Assembly (NCBI GenBank): GCA_034190875.2
Contig: CM067353.1
Coordinates: 33,819,175 to 33,883,174 of the forward strand
Direction: 5' to 3'
Length of the DNA stretch: 64,000 nt
From: Urechis unicinctus
Lineage: Eukaryota > Annelida > Polychaeta > Xenopneusta > Urechidae
In this document: in pieces, positions 14,650-30,700 of the stretch
Layout of the letters: every line of letters starts with the position of its first letter
How positions within the stretch are numbered: position 1 is the first letter of the stretch
Program-made: the position numbers and the translations under genes
Notes under the pieces: model-generated
What the model was told of the DNA's origin: nothing
Databases searched by the model: none
The model's input: only the letters and a program-made list of their open reading frames with translations

Positions 14650-15951
14650 TTCATGAAGCTTGTATTTTAGAACAGGAACCAGGGAGAGATATTTGTGGCC
14701 TGGTATGCCAACACAGGTACTGGATGCATATATGGAGTGTGGGTACGCTGAAACAAAGCAAATATCGAAGACGACATCAGCTGGGAACGAGCCATCCTAT
14801 GGGCTATGGCCGACTTTGGAGTTCGCAAATGCTTCACCTCCCGGGTGACCATCCTAGGCATCACAGAGGAGAGTACATAACTGTCGCCACTGCGCTGCTA
14901 CAATAAAGACCCAGTCGCTAAGACTGTATTGTGTTCCTCCAAGAAACCTACCGCAATCCACCCCTATGGCGCCACACCAGAAGGTACTTGGCGGAAAACA
15001 AACAGGCAAACTATAGGGGTGGAAGCTATCGGCCGTTGGTCGTTGTACGTGTTGCAGACTCCCAGCCTACAGAGGTGGGGGCCACCAATGGTTTGAAACT
15101 TGCAGAAACAGAGCAGTACTTCGAATCTTTGCAGGACAAGTAGAGACGCAAATTCTGGCTGCCCACCGTCAGCCTCCCAGGCACCACCTCCAGTTTGCAA
15201 GTGGGGTAAAAGCGACGAAAACGTTCTGCAATAGGGCAGAGTGGAGGTAGCGTGAAACCCAATAGAGGTGCTAGAGTCCCCAGACCCTTCCCATGTAGCA
15301 ACACTACAGGAGATGGCCCTTGGCGAAGAGAAGTATGCTGCAGCGGTAGGCGAAGCCTTCCTTTATATAACCACCATCCCTCCTCTCCGGGAACAGTGCA
15401 AGGTAGCGTCCCTACCGCCTGGAGACTATACCTGTAGTCCAAATGCTAAGGCCACGTCCCGAACCATATTGAAGCCGATACTCTTCATTGTGGAACTAAA
15501 TGCCGATGGGGCCCCAAACACAGGCTTAGAAATACCTGCCTACGGCCAGTTTCTATCCAAAGAGGTTGAGAGGATAGGCAAGCTAGAAGATATACAAGCC
15601 CCGCTCTTGTGTAGACTTGGCATTGAGAAGACATCACCCCAGACACAGAATAGGCTTGTGGCCCTGGCACCTAGGCCAAACCCTATCGATAGAACAGAAT
15701 ACTGCCTCCCGGTACACCAAGGGTCGGAAATCCTCAGTGACCCGTCATGTACAGATCGCCCATCTCACAGTCCTTCCATTCCAGGGCAGTTGCTGCAGGC
15801 ACAACACCAACTATGTCGCACTTCTTTCCTAGTGCAGATGTACACAGATCATCCAACAGAAACACCTTCTTGGGCTTCCGTGCCTCATAGTTTTACAACA
15901 TATCTGCAAAGTTGGCATTTAGGGATGCCGAGCACTACCCAGCACCAATAA
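14650..15951 (+). pseudogene. Degraded coding frame of the E element (C-terminal part)
   Basis: A single forward frame reads protein-like for about 1.3 kb but is broken by in-frame stops at 14,668, 14,749, 14,878, 15,094, 15,232 and 15,253. After the last stop it stays open to 15,951 (227 residues if started at 15,268). Conserved-looking stretches include WERAILWAMADFG (from about 14,788) and LSPLRCYNKDPVAKT (from 14,881). The long stop-poor frame, GC-richer codons and restriction to the E element argue that this was a real element-encoded protein. I do not recognise the family. E2 holds what looks like the N-terminal part of the same protein, but the two fragments do not overlap, so the link is inference. 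Confidence 0.5.
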
Positions 15952-16062
15952 CAAGAATACATAGGACCAGTACCAGGAATACATAGAACTACCTAGGAAT
16001 ACCTAGGACTATTCAGGAATACCTGGAGCCTGTACCAGGAATACCGGGGACTACCCAGGAAT
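15945..16062. repeat. Short tandem repeat of CAGGAATAC-type units
   Basis: About seven imperfect copies of an 11-20 base unit built on AGGAATAC(A/C)TAGGAC occur in a row inside E1, directly after the long degraded frame. The unit is frame-disrupting and looks non-coding. It resembles a minisatellite within the element. Confidence 0.6.
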
Positions 16063-16121
16063 GCCCATTGGAGCAATATGCATATACACACATATGTACC
16101 ACAACATGCTACATGCCAACG

Positions 16122-16349
16122 AGCAATGTGGAACAAATACAGGAAATACGCGATCGGCGGGGAAAGATCCCAGCCGTAGAAGCAAAGAAGCGTTATGTAT
16201 AGGATCTGGCCATCTTTGCAATATATGGAAAGAGGAGAGTGCGCAGGAAGCAAAGCTTCAACCCGGAGTGCACCAGGAAGGGCAGCTACTGCCCCTCCAA
16301 CCCCAAGACCTCTCAGGCCAAGAGTTGGTACCGCTGGCAGCCCATCTAG
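16122..16349 (+). pseudogene. Basic protein-like fragment in E1
   Basis: In a different forward frame from the fragment upstream, a run with one in-frame stop (about 16,188) reads as a charged, protein-like segment. It includes RDRRGKIPAVEAKKR and then a cysteine-containing basic stretch (GKRRVRRKQSFNPECTRKG), and it ends at a stop near 16,347. This frame looks more protein-like than the longer overlapping open frames at 16,061 and 16,195. It may be the end of the element protein or a second small protein. Family not recognised. Confidence 0.3.
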
Positions 16350-17067
16350 ACTCTGGATCCACCTACAGAAAGATGCACTTGTCCCCATATATAGAAACAG
16401 TGTTGTGGGACGAGGTGCAGCCATGCCACAGGCTACAATCCTCTCCAGAGCCGAGGAGGAGCTTCCTCCCGACATCCCGTCCCGAGGACATGGTTGTTTC
16501 TGTGGGTGGGGCACATATAACGTTGTTGCGTCTATCCACAGCTTGTTTACCAGAGAGCTTGTAATACATATATGGCAGGGGTATGTGAGAGGGCTGCATA
16601 GTTTTATCTTGTTTATATGTCGCTGTAGGTTGGGAGTTCTCCCAAATACTCGACGACATTGGTTGCATTCGATTTCAGTTTTTGTTCACTACCTCCAAAA
16701 GTTTGCTCTCTTTCTACCTTTTCTATCTACGTGCGACATGGCGGTCTCGATTGTTTTGCGCACAAGCCTATCTATTTGTAGAAGTATGTTGGCCGGTGGC
16801 GTTGGGGATTATCCTGGGCTGTATATATGCATGTGGGGATTCGCCAATTGGGCTATATATTTGGCGTCTTGTGTTTGTACTTCCAGAAGAGCGGCATTTT
16901 CATCCTGTGTACCAGGCAATAGAAGATTCATTGGAGCTTCGCTGAGGTTGTCGCTGGCTGGCGTGCTGGGTTGTTGGCCGGGTTGTTGGGTGGCTGACTG
17001 TTGCTGTTTCTGTGCTATTGGCTGGGTTGATGGCTGGCCTACTGTGTCGTGGAAGCTTTGTGGTGGC

Positions 17068-17105
17068 GTGGGGCCTCTTGTGTTTGGGACGGTGGTTGGA
17101 AAAAG
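17068..17105. repeat. Right terminal inverted repeat of E1
   Basis: The sequence running from GTGGGGCCTCTTGTG through GGGACGGTGGTTGG is the reverse complement, with few differences, of the left end of E2 at 24,051-24,090. The E2 right end (24,889-24,917) carries the inner part of the same repeat but stops at CCTCTT. Confidence 0.7.
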
Positions 17106-17188
17106 AGTAGCTATAACTTTAGTAGCTCCTGCCTTATTGACACTCCTATAAGTTTACTGGTAAATTATAATGGCAGAGTCGGGCCCGC

Positions 17189-17513
<325 letters not shown>

Positions 17514-17516
17514 TGT

Positions 17517-20500
17517 TGATTTAGTAAGTAAACAAAACGATATGACCACACCATCATAAGATGGTTATGCTATCTTGATGTGTGACACAATGCTTATTGC
17601 GCTGTACAGGATTATTACTGGCACGGAGCAAGATCTCGTACTAAGTCTCATAACCTTGAGCCTAATTAATAATATCACTTATAATAACACCTATGAGTAA
17701 GTTAGTCGGGAATAATATCCAGCTCATGTTGCGTTTGCATGTTCTATGTAATAATAAATTGCATTAATGCAGAATACAAATAATCCACAGCTATTTGTAT
17801 TCTACTTGTGGTCTACTTGCCAATTATTGGAATCGACATATTACCGTTAAAATGATGATAAATGCTTTCTTGCTCTACATGTGTTAGTCGCTATACAATT
17901 TACGCCTTGCCGTCAGAAGAATCAATCACTTAGCATGCCGCTGCCTGTGACACGCGATGCCACCCAAATCCTATAGTAAAGGTGACGGAGACAATTATCA
18001 TAGCTTACAAAACGTTGAATGCAGAGGTAGTTTCTTGGTAAACGGACTACAAACTACACCACGACGGAATGTAACGTAGTTATCGTCGTAATACCCTCGC
18101 CTATTTCGATGGGCTCAATGTATAAACCTAGCCTTGATTGAAGTATTAAGAAACTGTCAGTCTGTCATAAAGTATAACTGGCTTTGTCTCACAGTGTGCT
18201 GATTGTTATACTGCTAAATCATCATTTTGTACCGAACATTTCGAATTAGACATGAGCCTTTCCCTTTGATAATAAAGAAAATATATTTCTCTCTGACGTC
18301 TGATATGATCGGCATCTGATATAAAGTCAGTATCAACATAGTGCAAACCTGTTATATGTAATGGTTAGAGCGTTCAGGAGTATGGGTTTTTGAGTGACAG
18401 TTGATAGCCCAAAACGTGGTTAATTGTCTATTGTCAATATTTAGTTCCCCTATCATCACAGCAATAAATGTCGCAATAAATATCTCCAAGCCAGTTCCTA
18501 CTGCAAGGTACAGAGGTATCACAGCGTGATTTATCGTAATAAATTTGAATAACGCACCCCAAATGGACATGAACAATATGACATTCGTTCAAAAAGCACC
18601 GTGCTTACTTTGTAGTTTATTGCGCAATAACGAACGACAATTCACGCTATGATTGGTTTATCCTCAGACCAAGTATGTCGGGTTATTTTTTTTGGTCATG
18701 ATTTGGCATCCACCACAAATATTGTGGGATGTTTTCATGCATCTTTAGCCAACTAGCATTTTCCGTTTATAGACTTTTTACAGGTCAAATGTGCGTGTGT
18801 ACTAAAACAGTGTCCGATATTTATGTCAGTAAGCGCCTTTTATAGGCGATGATTTTCTTATTGGGTCGTGAATTGTGTAATTTGTTTCCCAGGTTGCTCC
18901 AATTTAGTGTAAACTTTGACATAAAAAGAATATGAAAGTCACCAAAGTAGTGATGATAAGGACGATACGAAAACCTACGTAGTTTGTGGCTCGGAGTGAA
19001 TACTGGAATATACGGGGACATTAACATCGTATCGAGAACTTAGGTGTAGAGAAGATGAAGGGGAAGACTCGAACTGCACGCGTAGGGTTTATATTAACTT
19101 CATAAGTTGACTTGATATTTGAATTTAAGATGGTACTTTGCCTATAATGCCGCAGAGAGATGTGCTGAGCTTGGTTGCCTGGAATGAACTCATTTAAAAA
19201 TTTAAAAGTGATTCCCTCAACAACTTAAGCATGCCATCCCGATTATCATGGGACACCTTTAGTCTGGATAGTAAAGACTGGAAAGTCGCTCGTGGTTAGG
19301 ATATGGGGTATACATTAAGAGAGGTAGGAGATGGCAGGTGACACACAGGTCACAAGTGGATCTGGAAAGCTAGGGTTTATAATTAACATCAGCTCTAGGG
19401 AGTTATTCCATCAGACTGATGACCGAGAGGGTACGTTATGATGATAGGAGGTTTGCTGTCAGTTTGGCACTCAATATCAATTGCTAACCTCCATGCCTTG
19501 TTGACCAAATTGATTTGGTTATAGATGACGTTGGGTTAGTACGCTGATTTCGTCGTGTTATGTTGTAACATATTGATCGTTGGTAGACGTTGCAACCCCG
19601 TCCCTCAACTATCTTGAGTACAATATGTAAGAATAACTATTTAGTCAAACAAAGGCTGTATTGATCCCTAATCTAAGAACATACTTAAATTCACTTATAA
19701 AATAGTCCGTTCCTGGTCAGGAATTGTTCAGATGTCACCATTACTTTTTTATATGGACAGCAATAACCTTCACTATTATGTAGTATTGAAAGTACCGTCA
19801 TTGTTTGTTGCGTTACATGTGGTCAGGGTATTGAAGATAGCTTTCAAATGTTTGGTCGTTCATTGGGCCATTTACGGTATTAAAATGTGTGTCTAAACTG
19901 GCTTCACGGAAGACACTATTATAAAGTTATCATAGAATTCCATTCTAAATGACGAAATATAAAATAGGATCAATTAAGATAACTGTAGGATAATACAGCA
20001 CGACAGGTACTCGATCAGATCAACTGCTTCAGTGGCTTAATTTCATTGCTCGGAAATAACAGGTTACCCTCAAATGATTTTGTATCGACCACAATCTAGC
20101 AGTGCATTGATACCATGCTTGGCAAAACAACTTTGTGATGGCTGATTTAATTTGTTCTTCATCTGGCCGAGATGATCCCTAGAGTTGCACAAATTGCTCA
20201 CGGTGTTGTATTATTAAGATAAATCTTAAGTGGTTACAAATGAAAGTTATTGCAACAACAAGAAGCAGAAGAATTAATGTCTCCGCCCGTATTGTAAAGG
20301 TATTAAACCCAATACGAAGCTTAATAATTCTTGAGAGTGCCTCACCAATTGAAATACCGGAGATAGGTGATTCATTTATTTTGAAGGCACATGGATGAAG
20401 GAAACCCCAGAAGAAGAACACAGTAGAAGGACTCTCAATTATTGTGGGAAAAACTGGTTTCTAAATTGGAGTCACAGAAAGCAAATAGCCAGGTTTATAT

Positions 20501-23500
20501 GGCTTTGAGTAATGCTATTACACAATTTTGATTTGTAAATTTCAATACCACGGGGTTTGGAAATGACAAAAAGACAGACGCAGTGTAGGAAATATTAAGA
20601 CTGACAGAAGCATGGAACTTATAAATGCAGTCCTAAGCAGACAGAATTAAACGTTGCTTGATAATGCAGAATCTAAAAAAGAAACTTACTAAAAGCTACT
20701 TGCTTCAATGGCGAGGTTATATTGATGACATAACTACACAATTTAGTAAAAAGGGCTGGCTGGCTTACGAACAACACCACGCTCCGTGAGAACTTGCAGC
20801 TTATATCGAGTCAGCAACCATTAGTTACCTCTCTGCGAGTCTTTTAATGTGTAGGCGAAAGCTGCGTGAATCAAGTCTCTATTGATTTGTTTATAGCAAA
20901 CACCCGCAACTGATGGCTACTTAATGTTAATGCTAATGCAACATGGACTATTGTTCTACTACAAATATACATGGCCGTTAGGATTTGACGCCATGGCATC
21001 TCGGGGCAATCCCATGGTGTATTGATATGTATGCAAGAAGGGCTGCAAATATAAGAAGGGAGGATGAAACCTCGAGGCAATGACTATAAATAAAGAGTTA
21101 CCGTACTGTCCTTGAAGCAGCCTTGGCCAGAATTACAAAATATATATATGACCAATATAACGATCTAATAGAGTTAAAAGCGAATTGACTGAACCTGAAG
21201 GTAATGGACTCGATTTGTTACAGAACTGCCCAAAGGCTTGTAATGGCAATTATTGGTCTAAATAGAGGTTAGGTTCGAAACGCTTAACTTCGAAATATCA
21301 CCGTTGGTATTGTTTAGTTGCTATCTTGATTTTACTGCTAAAAGTAGAATTACAAATGCGATTACAATTGGTTAGGGATCACTTTTATACGAACACAAAT
21401 CCATTAAACATCACGCCTCTTGGTCGGGTAATACGCTTGCTATATACGTATACAGTTTGAAACGTAATTATATTTTCTCATTGTATTATGATTCAGAAAC
21501 CTAATTCGTCTCTCTCATTATTCAACGATAGGTTATACGTAATGGTAGAGTGCTAACTGGTGTAGCCGCACTCAAATGGACCTGAAAAATAACTTGATTA
21601 GCTCAACTGATTCTGAATATCATTTGAATACCCCAAAAATAGAAGTTATATGTGGTTTTTGTGATATCCCGACGATTGCGTTCATGTGCATCCGTAATCG
21701 TAAACGGTCGAATAGCATGTCAGACATGTGGGGAAAACATTGACGTCATAGATTTGTAAAGCATGTGCTGAATGAAGCTTGGCATGTCAACGAGCCGTCT
21801 TGGGGCTTATAAATCTGATGGATTCACATAAATCATCTTCATTGCTACAACTGCTATCAAATAATGCACCATCGGTTGGACCAGCACCTGATTCCAACCC
21901 ACATCAATCCGACACATCACTGCCCAAGATACATTCTAATGATTTTAAAGCTAAATGATATCCCATTAATTGTTTCATACTTCGAATAAAACGCACATAA
22001 TTGGTCAAGGAAAAACTATGCGTTGATGAATAAGGAAATATATTCGTGCTTCACGCGCTCATTAATATCATTAAGCGTAATAATTGGAGCAGCATTATGT
22101 ACATGACAGGTGGGGGTAAAACTAGCTGCCCTGTATTTCATCAACAATATATCACCAGCGCTTTGATTGCTAAGCACTTTATATTTGTCTTCCTTTGTAT
22201 GCTTACAGTGATACTGCAGTAAGTTTTAAACTACGCATTGTTTGGCAAACACATACCAGTTATTGTTTGTTAGTTGCTAACACAGTATCAATACGAAGTT
22301 ACTGGCAAGTAAAATATTAATAGTGTGAGCATTGCTATGTTGTGCTCAAAACATATAAAAACAATTTGCATAGACACATGCTTTCACATGCTGATATATC
22401 TTGTCTCTGCATTGGTTAATAAGCCGTATATATGACTCGTGAGCCATAGATACAAGGCAATAAAACCAACTCAATGGAGCTTAAACTATTACCGTGAGCG
22501 ACTCAGTACACCGTTGTCCATTAATCCTTAATTGGCCTATCGCACCCGAACCTTGAGCCGTTCAATTAGGACCACGGCCATTTTCATGCTGCGACCCGAT
22601 TGATATGAGGCGTTCAAAGACTCTGCAACTGGCTGTCAAGTCCATAAGTTGACCTGCTCTCAATTATCGCTTAACCACTGACATATCTAATGGCTGCATG
22701 AATTATATGCGTCACGCATAACTATTGTTGTTTCGTGGATCAAGGGGCAATCAAACGGTTATATTCATTAAAAAAATAGATATATCATACACTACACAAG
22801 TATAATCATAGCTTAATCATTGTTGAAAAACAACATATAATATTGTGGCACCATTTTGCTTGAAATAAAGGCTCAAGGATTGCAGAACGCTTTTCCCCAG
22901 CTATTGCAAGAATAATGAAAACAGGAACAGTACGCACCTTACGGAACAATCATATAAATGATTTACGAATGCACTGACCATTTATCAAGTATTGCGTATT
23001 TCAAAATTTACTTTAAAATAGTCAAAGTTGTAGGTGTTAAACACGTTAAGCTCTAACTTTTAATGTTACATAACTTATAATAATGAACGTGCTATCAGAA
23101 CCCAATATTCGAAATACCGACACACCTATCAGCTAAACACGTTGCGGATTTGATGATAAAAATGCTAAGCGCAGCAGACAATACACTGTAAAATGCTAAT
23201 ATCCTTAGACCATGCCCACGAAAAATTGCGAACAAAAACCCTGTCATGTATCAGCTCTAACCTAGTTAGGCCGGGATCAGCAAGTTTTGAACAAAACATT
23301 CTACTGTAGATGTCCCATAACTTGGGCATAATGACCACTAGTATTGCTGAGGTTAAGTAGCGTTAGTAAATTACTGGTATTAGCTGTAATTGGTGCATTT
23401 AAATTGCAGTGTTGTTGCATTGAATAATGTGAAACTAATCTGCCGCAGAATGCAAAGTGCTAAAATGCACATACATTATTCAGTAGATCAGAGTACTGGG

Positions 23501-24050
23501 TGTTGAGAGTTTTGTTGTGTTTATAGGAGCGATGCCAAATGTCCGGCCAAATGTCCAGATATGTATTTGCATTAATGCTTGTTTAATGAAGGCACATTTC
23601 ATCTGTGGATTGCTAGACAAATGTCGACATTCACTCTTAGTGAAAAGTTATCCATACTGTACGAGTCCAACCCATACCAATCTATGCTATAACGTCTGCC
23701 GTTTGATGGTTTGGCACGTTATAATCACCACCATTGTTCCCACAACAAAACCTGATTATTGGACTACTACCTCATCAAATCCATGCCACTTATCCTATGC
23801 CCAAGGGCTCTTGTTTGTCCTATTCATGGAAGTAGTGATCTTAACCTGATTTTCAGTTTTGTACCCATTTACCCGGACGCCTATTAATTGTTTGGTGTAA
23901 TAACATTTTATGCTATACGCTCCGGATCAGCTTATTAGCATGATCCGTAATTTATACATTACCACAAAGTATACCGAAAGCTTTAGACAGTGACTTTGTT
24001 CTGTTGTACCCTCATTTATTGATGATATTTTTTACCTGAGGAGAATCATA
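17517..24050. repeat. Q1: deletion-bearing copy of the Q unit
   Basis: Closely similar to Q2 (28,130-36,910) and Q3. Compared with Q2 it lacks about 540 bases at 18,175 (Q2 28,800-29,337) and about 1.7 kb at 19,947 (Q2 31,076-32,790). It ends where E2 begins at 24,051, while Q2 continues past the matching point (about 36,920) for another 1.1 kb. Small open frames in it are not maintained by anything except recent duplication. No gene is supported. Confidence 0.85.
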
Positions 24051-24917
24051 CTTTTTTCCCAACTACCGTCCCAAACACAAGAGGCCCCACGCCCCCACAA
24101 GGCTTCCCCACTTACAACATCGTAGCTATACTCAAAATGAACAAGAATTGTGCCCTTTTGCACAAATGGCTACCACTAATATATACAAGCAGCTTTTGCA
24201 ATATGGCTACCACAACAACTTTCCAATGCATGGGTATCGGCACCGAGAAGGCAATTACTCCCCATCTACTGCTAGAAACCGCTTACGACATCAACCTGGT
24301 ACCAGGCATCTCCATTATTGACTACCTAGCTGGGAACCTTGGCCCCACACACCTATAGCCACTCACTGGCCTGCCTTGGCTTGTCAATGACATATACATC
24401 TATGGATATCTTCACATCTTCCCCGAGCAAAAAGGAGAGTGGGGTGAAGGCCCAATCATTCTAGACAACACCGAAAGCGTAGGCCACCATGTGTGCACTT
24501 GGGTGTAAACAACGCCAACAGGCTACACCGTACGCACCAAGCTGTACAACAAGGTCGTATCCAACTACAATGTAGGGGAGGTACACAGCTTTTTCTATCT
24601 ATGCGCTACAGGGCGGTCTCGATTGTTTTGCGCACAAGCCTATCTATGTGCATGTTGGCCGGTGGCGCTGGGATTACCTTGGGGATGTGGGGAATATCCA
24701 GTTGGCTATATATTTGGCGTCTTGTGTTTGTACTTCCAGGAGGGCGGCATTTGCATCATGTGTAGGAGGCAATAGAAGATTCATTGGAGCTTCACTGAGG
24801 TTGTTGCTGGCTGGCGTGCTGGGTCGTTGGCCGGGTTATTGGGTGGCTGGTCGTTGATGCTTCTGTGCTGTTTTCCTAGTGTCATGGAAGCTTTGTGGTG
24901 GCGTGGGGCCTCTTCTA
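24051..24917 (+). mobile_element. E2: internally deleted inverted-repeat element
   Basis: The left terminal inverted repeat (24,051-24,107) pairs with the right end (24,889-24,917) through a 29-base match that includes GAGGCCCCACGCC. The outermost 40 bases of the left end pair with the right end of E1. Between the ends lies a protein fragment (24,137-24,595) joined abruptly to the 3' segment also found at the end of E1, as expected of an internal deletion derivative. It lies between Q1 and P1. Confidence 0.65.
24137..24595 (+). pseudogene. Degraded coding frame of the E element (N-terminal part)
   Basis: A forward frame starts at an ATG 30 bases beyond the left terminal repeat and stays protein-like for about 150 codons, with in-frame stops at 24,356 and 24,506. 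Conserved-looking stretches are EGPIILDNTESVGHHVCTWV and, after the second stop, TTPTGYTVRTKLYNKVVSN. It ends where the E2 internal deletion joins the non-coding 3' segment. I infer that this is the beginning of the protein whose later part survives in E1. I do not assign a function. Confidence 0.45.
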
Positions 24918-27739
<2,822 letters not shown>

Positions 27740-30700
27740 TTCTATTTCCTGATTTCGTCCACTAGTAGCTGCAACATTAACAAATGTTCCACAAGGCTCC
27801 TAACACTAGTTGCACGTCAATCTATGCAATGCTGTCCGGAGCATCGGCTAAATCTCCAGCTTCACAGCAATCTGCGTCTCCACACTGGACACATATCAAG
27901 CGCTTTATTCCAAAAAGTGATCGCTGATATCAATTGACAGATATAACGATCCTGTCAGCGTACATTGTTCTTACCTTGTACACGTTAGAAATGATCAAGA
28001 CTTATATAACAACTTCAATGAGAACTTCTATGTTGGAACTTCGAGAGAATTACCTACCCCAGGGGTGACCCTCCGTATATAGTCAAACGATAAAACATTC
28101 TCAACATTTCTACAACCATCGAGTCAGCACAAAACGCTATGACCACACAATCACGCTATGATTATGCTATCTTGATGTGTGAAGCCATGCTTACTGCGCT
28201 GTACAGGAGTATTACTGGCACGGAGAAAGTTCTTTTAATAAGTCTCATAACCTTGAGCCTAATTAATAATAGCACTAACAATAACACCTATGAGTAAGTT
28301 AGTCGGGAATAATATCCAGCTCATGTTGCGTTTGCATGCTTTATGTGATTGATTGCATTGATGCAGAATACAAATAATCCACAGCTATTTGTATTCTATT
28401 TGTACTCTACTTGTTAATTATTGGAATTGACACATTGCCATTAGAATGATGATAAATGCGAAACTATCGAATTTATTCTCGGGATCTGCTTTCTTGCTTG
28501 ACATGTGTTAGTCGCTATACAATTTACTCATTGCCGTCAGAAGAATCAATCGCTGAGCATGCCGCTGCCTGTGACACGCGATGCCACCCAAATCCTATAG
28601 TAAAGGTGACGGAGACAATTATCATAACTTACAAAACGTTGAATGCAGAGGTAGTTTCTTGGTAAACGGACTACAAACTACACCACAACGGAATGTAACG
28701 TGGTTATCGTCGTAATACCCTCGCCTATTTCGATGGGCTCAATGTATAAACCTAGCCTTGATTGAAGTATTAAGAAACTGTCAGTCTGTCATAAAGTATG
28801 TTTCTGCATATAATACGACGACCTGAATTGAAATCTGATTCTGTTTAGACCCTTGTCCAATGAATTCATGCATATCACTATGCTATTAACCTGAATAATA
28901 GAATCATAGCAATTTATGATTTGTGCTCAGTGTATTTGCAGCATTGCGTGTTTGGTTATGATAGCGAAAAAGTGATAGTGTACGATACGCATTTGATCAC
29001 ATCGGCACATAACGTCTTCTACTTAATGCTCGGAAATGTACGGATACCATAAAACAAATAGTCACACAATTCTGAAGCCTGGGATGAGATCATTAAGTAT
29101 CCCAGCTACGTGGATTGTCCGGCTGTCATACAAAGAGCATTACTATTGCGCTTGACTGAGTTACAATGAAGGGCCTGATGTGATTTGTGCTTCATTTGGC
29201 CGACACTTCGAGATGTCCAGTAAAAGCGCTGGTTCTCGGTGTTATTGCTTATAACTCTTTACCAAGCATCTGTTGGCGGGACGATTTTTTATCAACGACC
29301 AGTTTCGAATAACCCGCTCCTTTGACAGCCATTATAACGGGCTTTGTCTCACAGTGTGCGGATAGTTATATTGCTATTATTATCATTTTGTACCGAACAT
29401 TTCGAATAAGATAATAGCCCATCCTCTTGATAATACAAAAATATGATCGGCATCTGATATAAAGTCAGTATCAACATAGTGCAAACCTGTTATAATGTAA
29501 TGGTTAGAGCGTTCAGGAGCATGGGTTTTTGAGTGACAGTTGATAGCCCAAAACGTGGTTAATTGCCTATTGTCAATGTTTAGTTCCCCTATCATCACAG
29601 CAATAAATGTCGCAATAAATATCTCCCAGCTAGTTCCTACCGCAAGGTACAGAGGTATCACAGCGTGATTTATCGTAATGGATTTTAATAACGCACCCTA
29701 TAAGGACATGAACAATATGACATTCGTTCAAAAAGCACCGTGCTTAATTTGTAGTTTATTGCGCAAGAACGAACGACAATTTACGCTGTGATTGGTTTAT
29801 CCTCAGACCAATAATGTCGGTTATTTTTTATTGGGTCTTGATCGGTCATCCATCACAAATATTGTGGGATGTTTTTATGCATCTTTAGCCAACTAGTATT
29901 TTCCGTTTATAGACTTTTACAGGTCAAATGTGCGTGTGTACTAAAACAGTGTCCTCTGTTTATGTCAGTAAGCGCCTTTTATAGGCGATGTTTTTATTAT
30001 TGGGTCGTGAAATGTGTAATTTGTTTCACATTTTGCTCGAATTTAGTGTAAACTTTGACTTAAAAAGAATATGTAAGTCACCAAAGTAGTGATGATGAGG
30101 ACGATACGAAAACCTACGTAGTTTGTGGCTTGGCGTGAATACTGTAATATACAGATGATATTAATATCGTATCGAGAAGGTGTAGAGATGGTGAAGGGGA
30201 AGACTCGAACTGCACGCGTAGGGTTTAGAATAACTTCATTAGTTGACTTGATATTTGAATTTAAGATGGTACTTTGCCTATAATGCCGCTGAGAGATGTG
30301 CTGAGCATGGTTGCCTGGATTGAACTCATTTAAAAATTTAAAAGTGATTCCCTCAACAACTTAAGCACGCCATCCCGATTATCATGGGACACGCTTTAGT
30401 CTGGATAGTAAAGACTCGAAAGTCGCTCGTGGTTAGGATATTGGGTATACATTAAGAGAGGTAGGAGGTGGCAGGTGACACACAAGTGGATCTGGAAAGC
30501 TAGGGTTTGTAATTAATATCCGCTCTAGGGAGTTTGTCCATCAGACTGATGACTGAGAGGGTACGTTATGATGATGGTAGGTTTGCTGTCAGTTTGGCAC
30601 TCAATATCAATTGCTAACCTCCATGCCTTGTTGACCAAATTGATTTGGTTATAGATGACGTTGGGTTAGTACGCTGATTTCGTCGTGTTATGCTGTAACA

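Larger units (their letters stand above)
14641..17105 (+). mobile_element. E1: 5'-truncated inverted-repeat element remnant
   Basis: This segment is visibly richer in G+C than its flanks and holds degraded coding frames. Its last 38 bases (17,068-17,105) match, as reverse complement, the first bases of E2 at 24,051-24,090, so they act as a right terminal inverted repeat. Its 3' part (about 16,716-17,083) is closely shared with E2 (24,590-24,917) and partly with E3 (38,018-38,194). No convincing matching left terminus is visible near 14,641, so the 5' end is probably lost. The element type is not identified. It may be a DNA transposon or a virus-derived sequence; I cannot tell which. Confidence 0.6.

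Noticed and set aside
16195-17151. 318-codon forward frame in E1
   Set aside because: It overlaps a more protein-like frame at its start and then runs through GT-rich low-complexity sequence and the terminal repeat, so it is probably a chance opening in a GC-rich segment.
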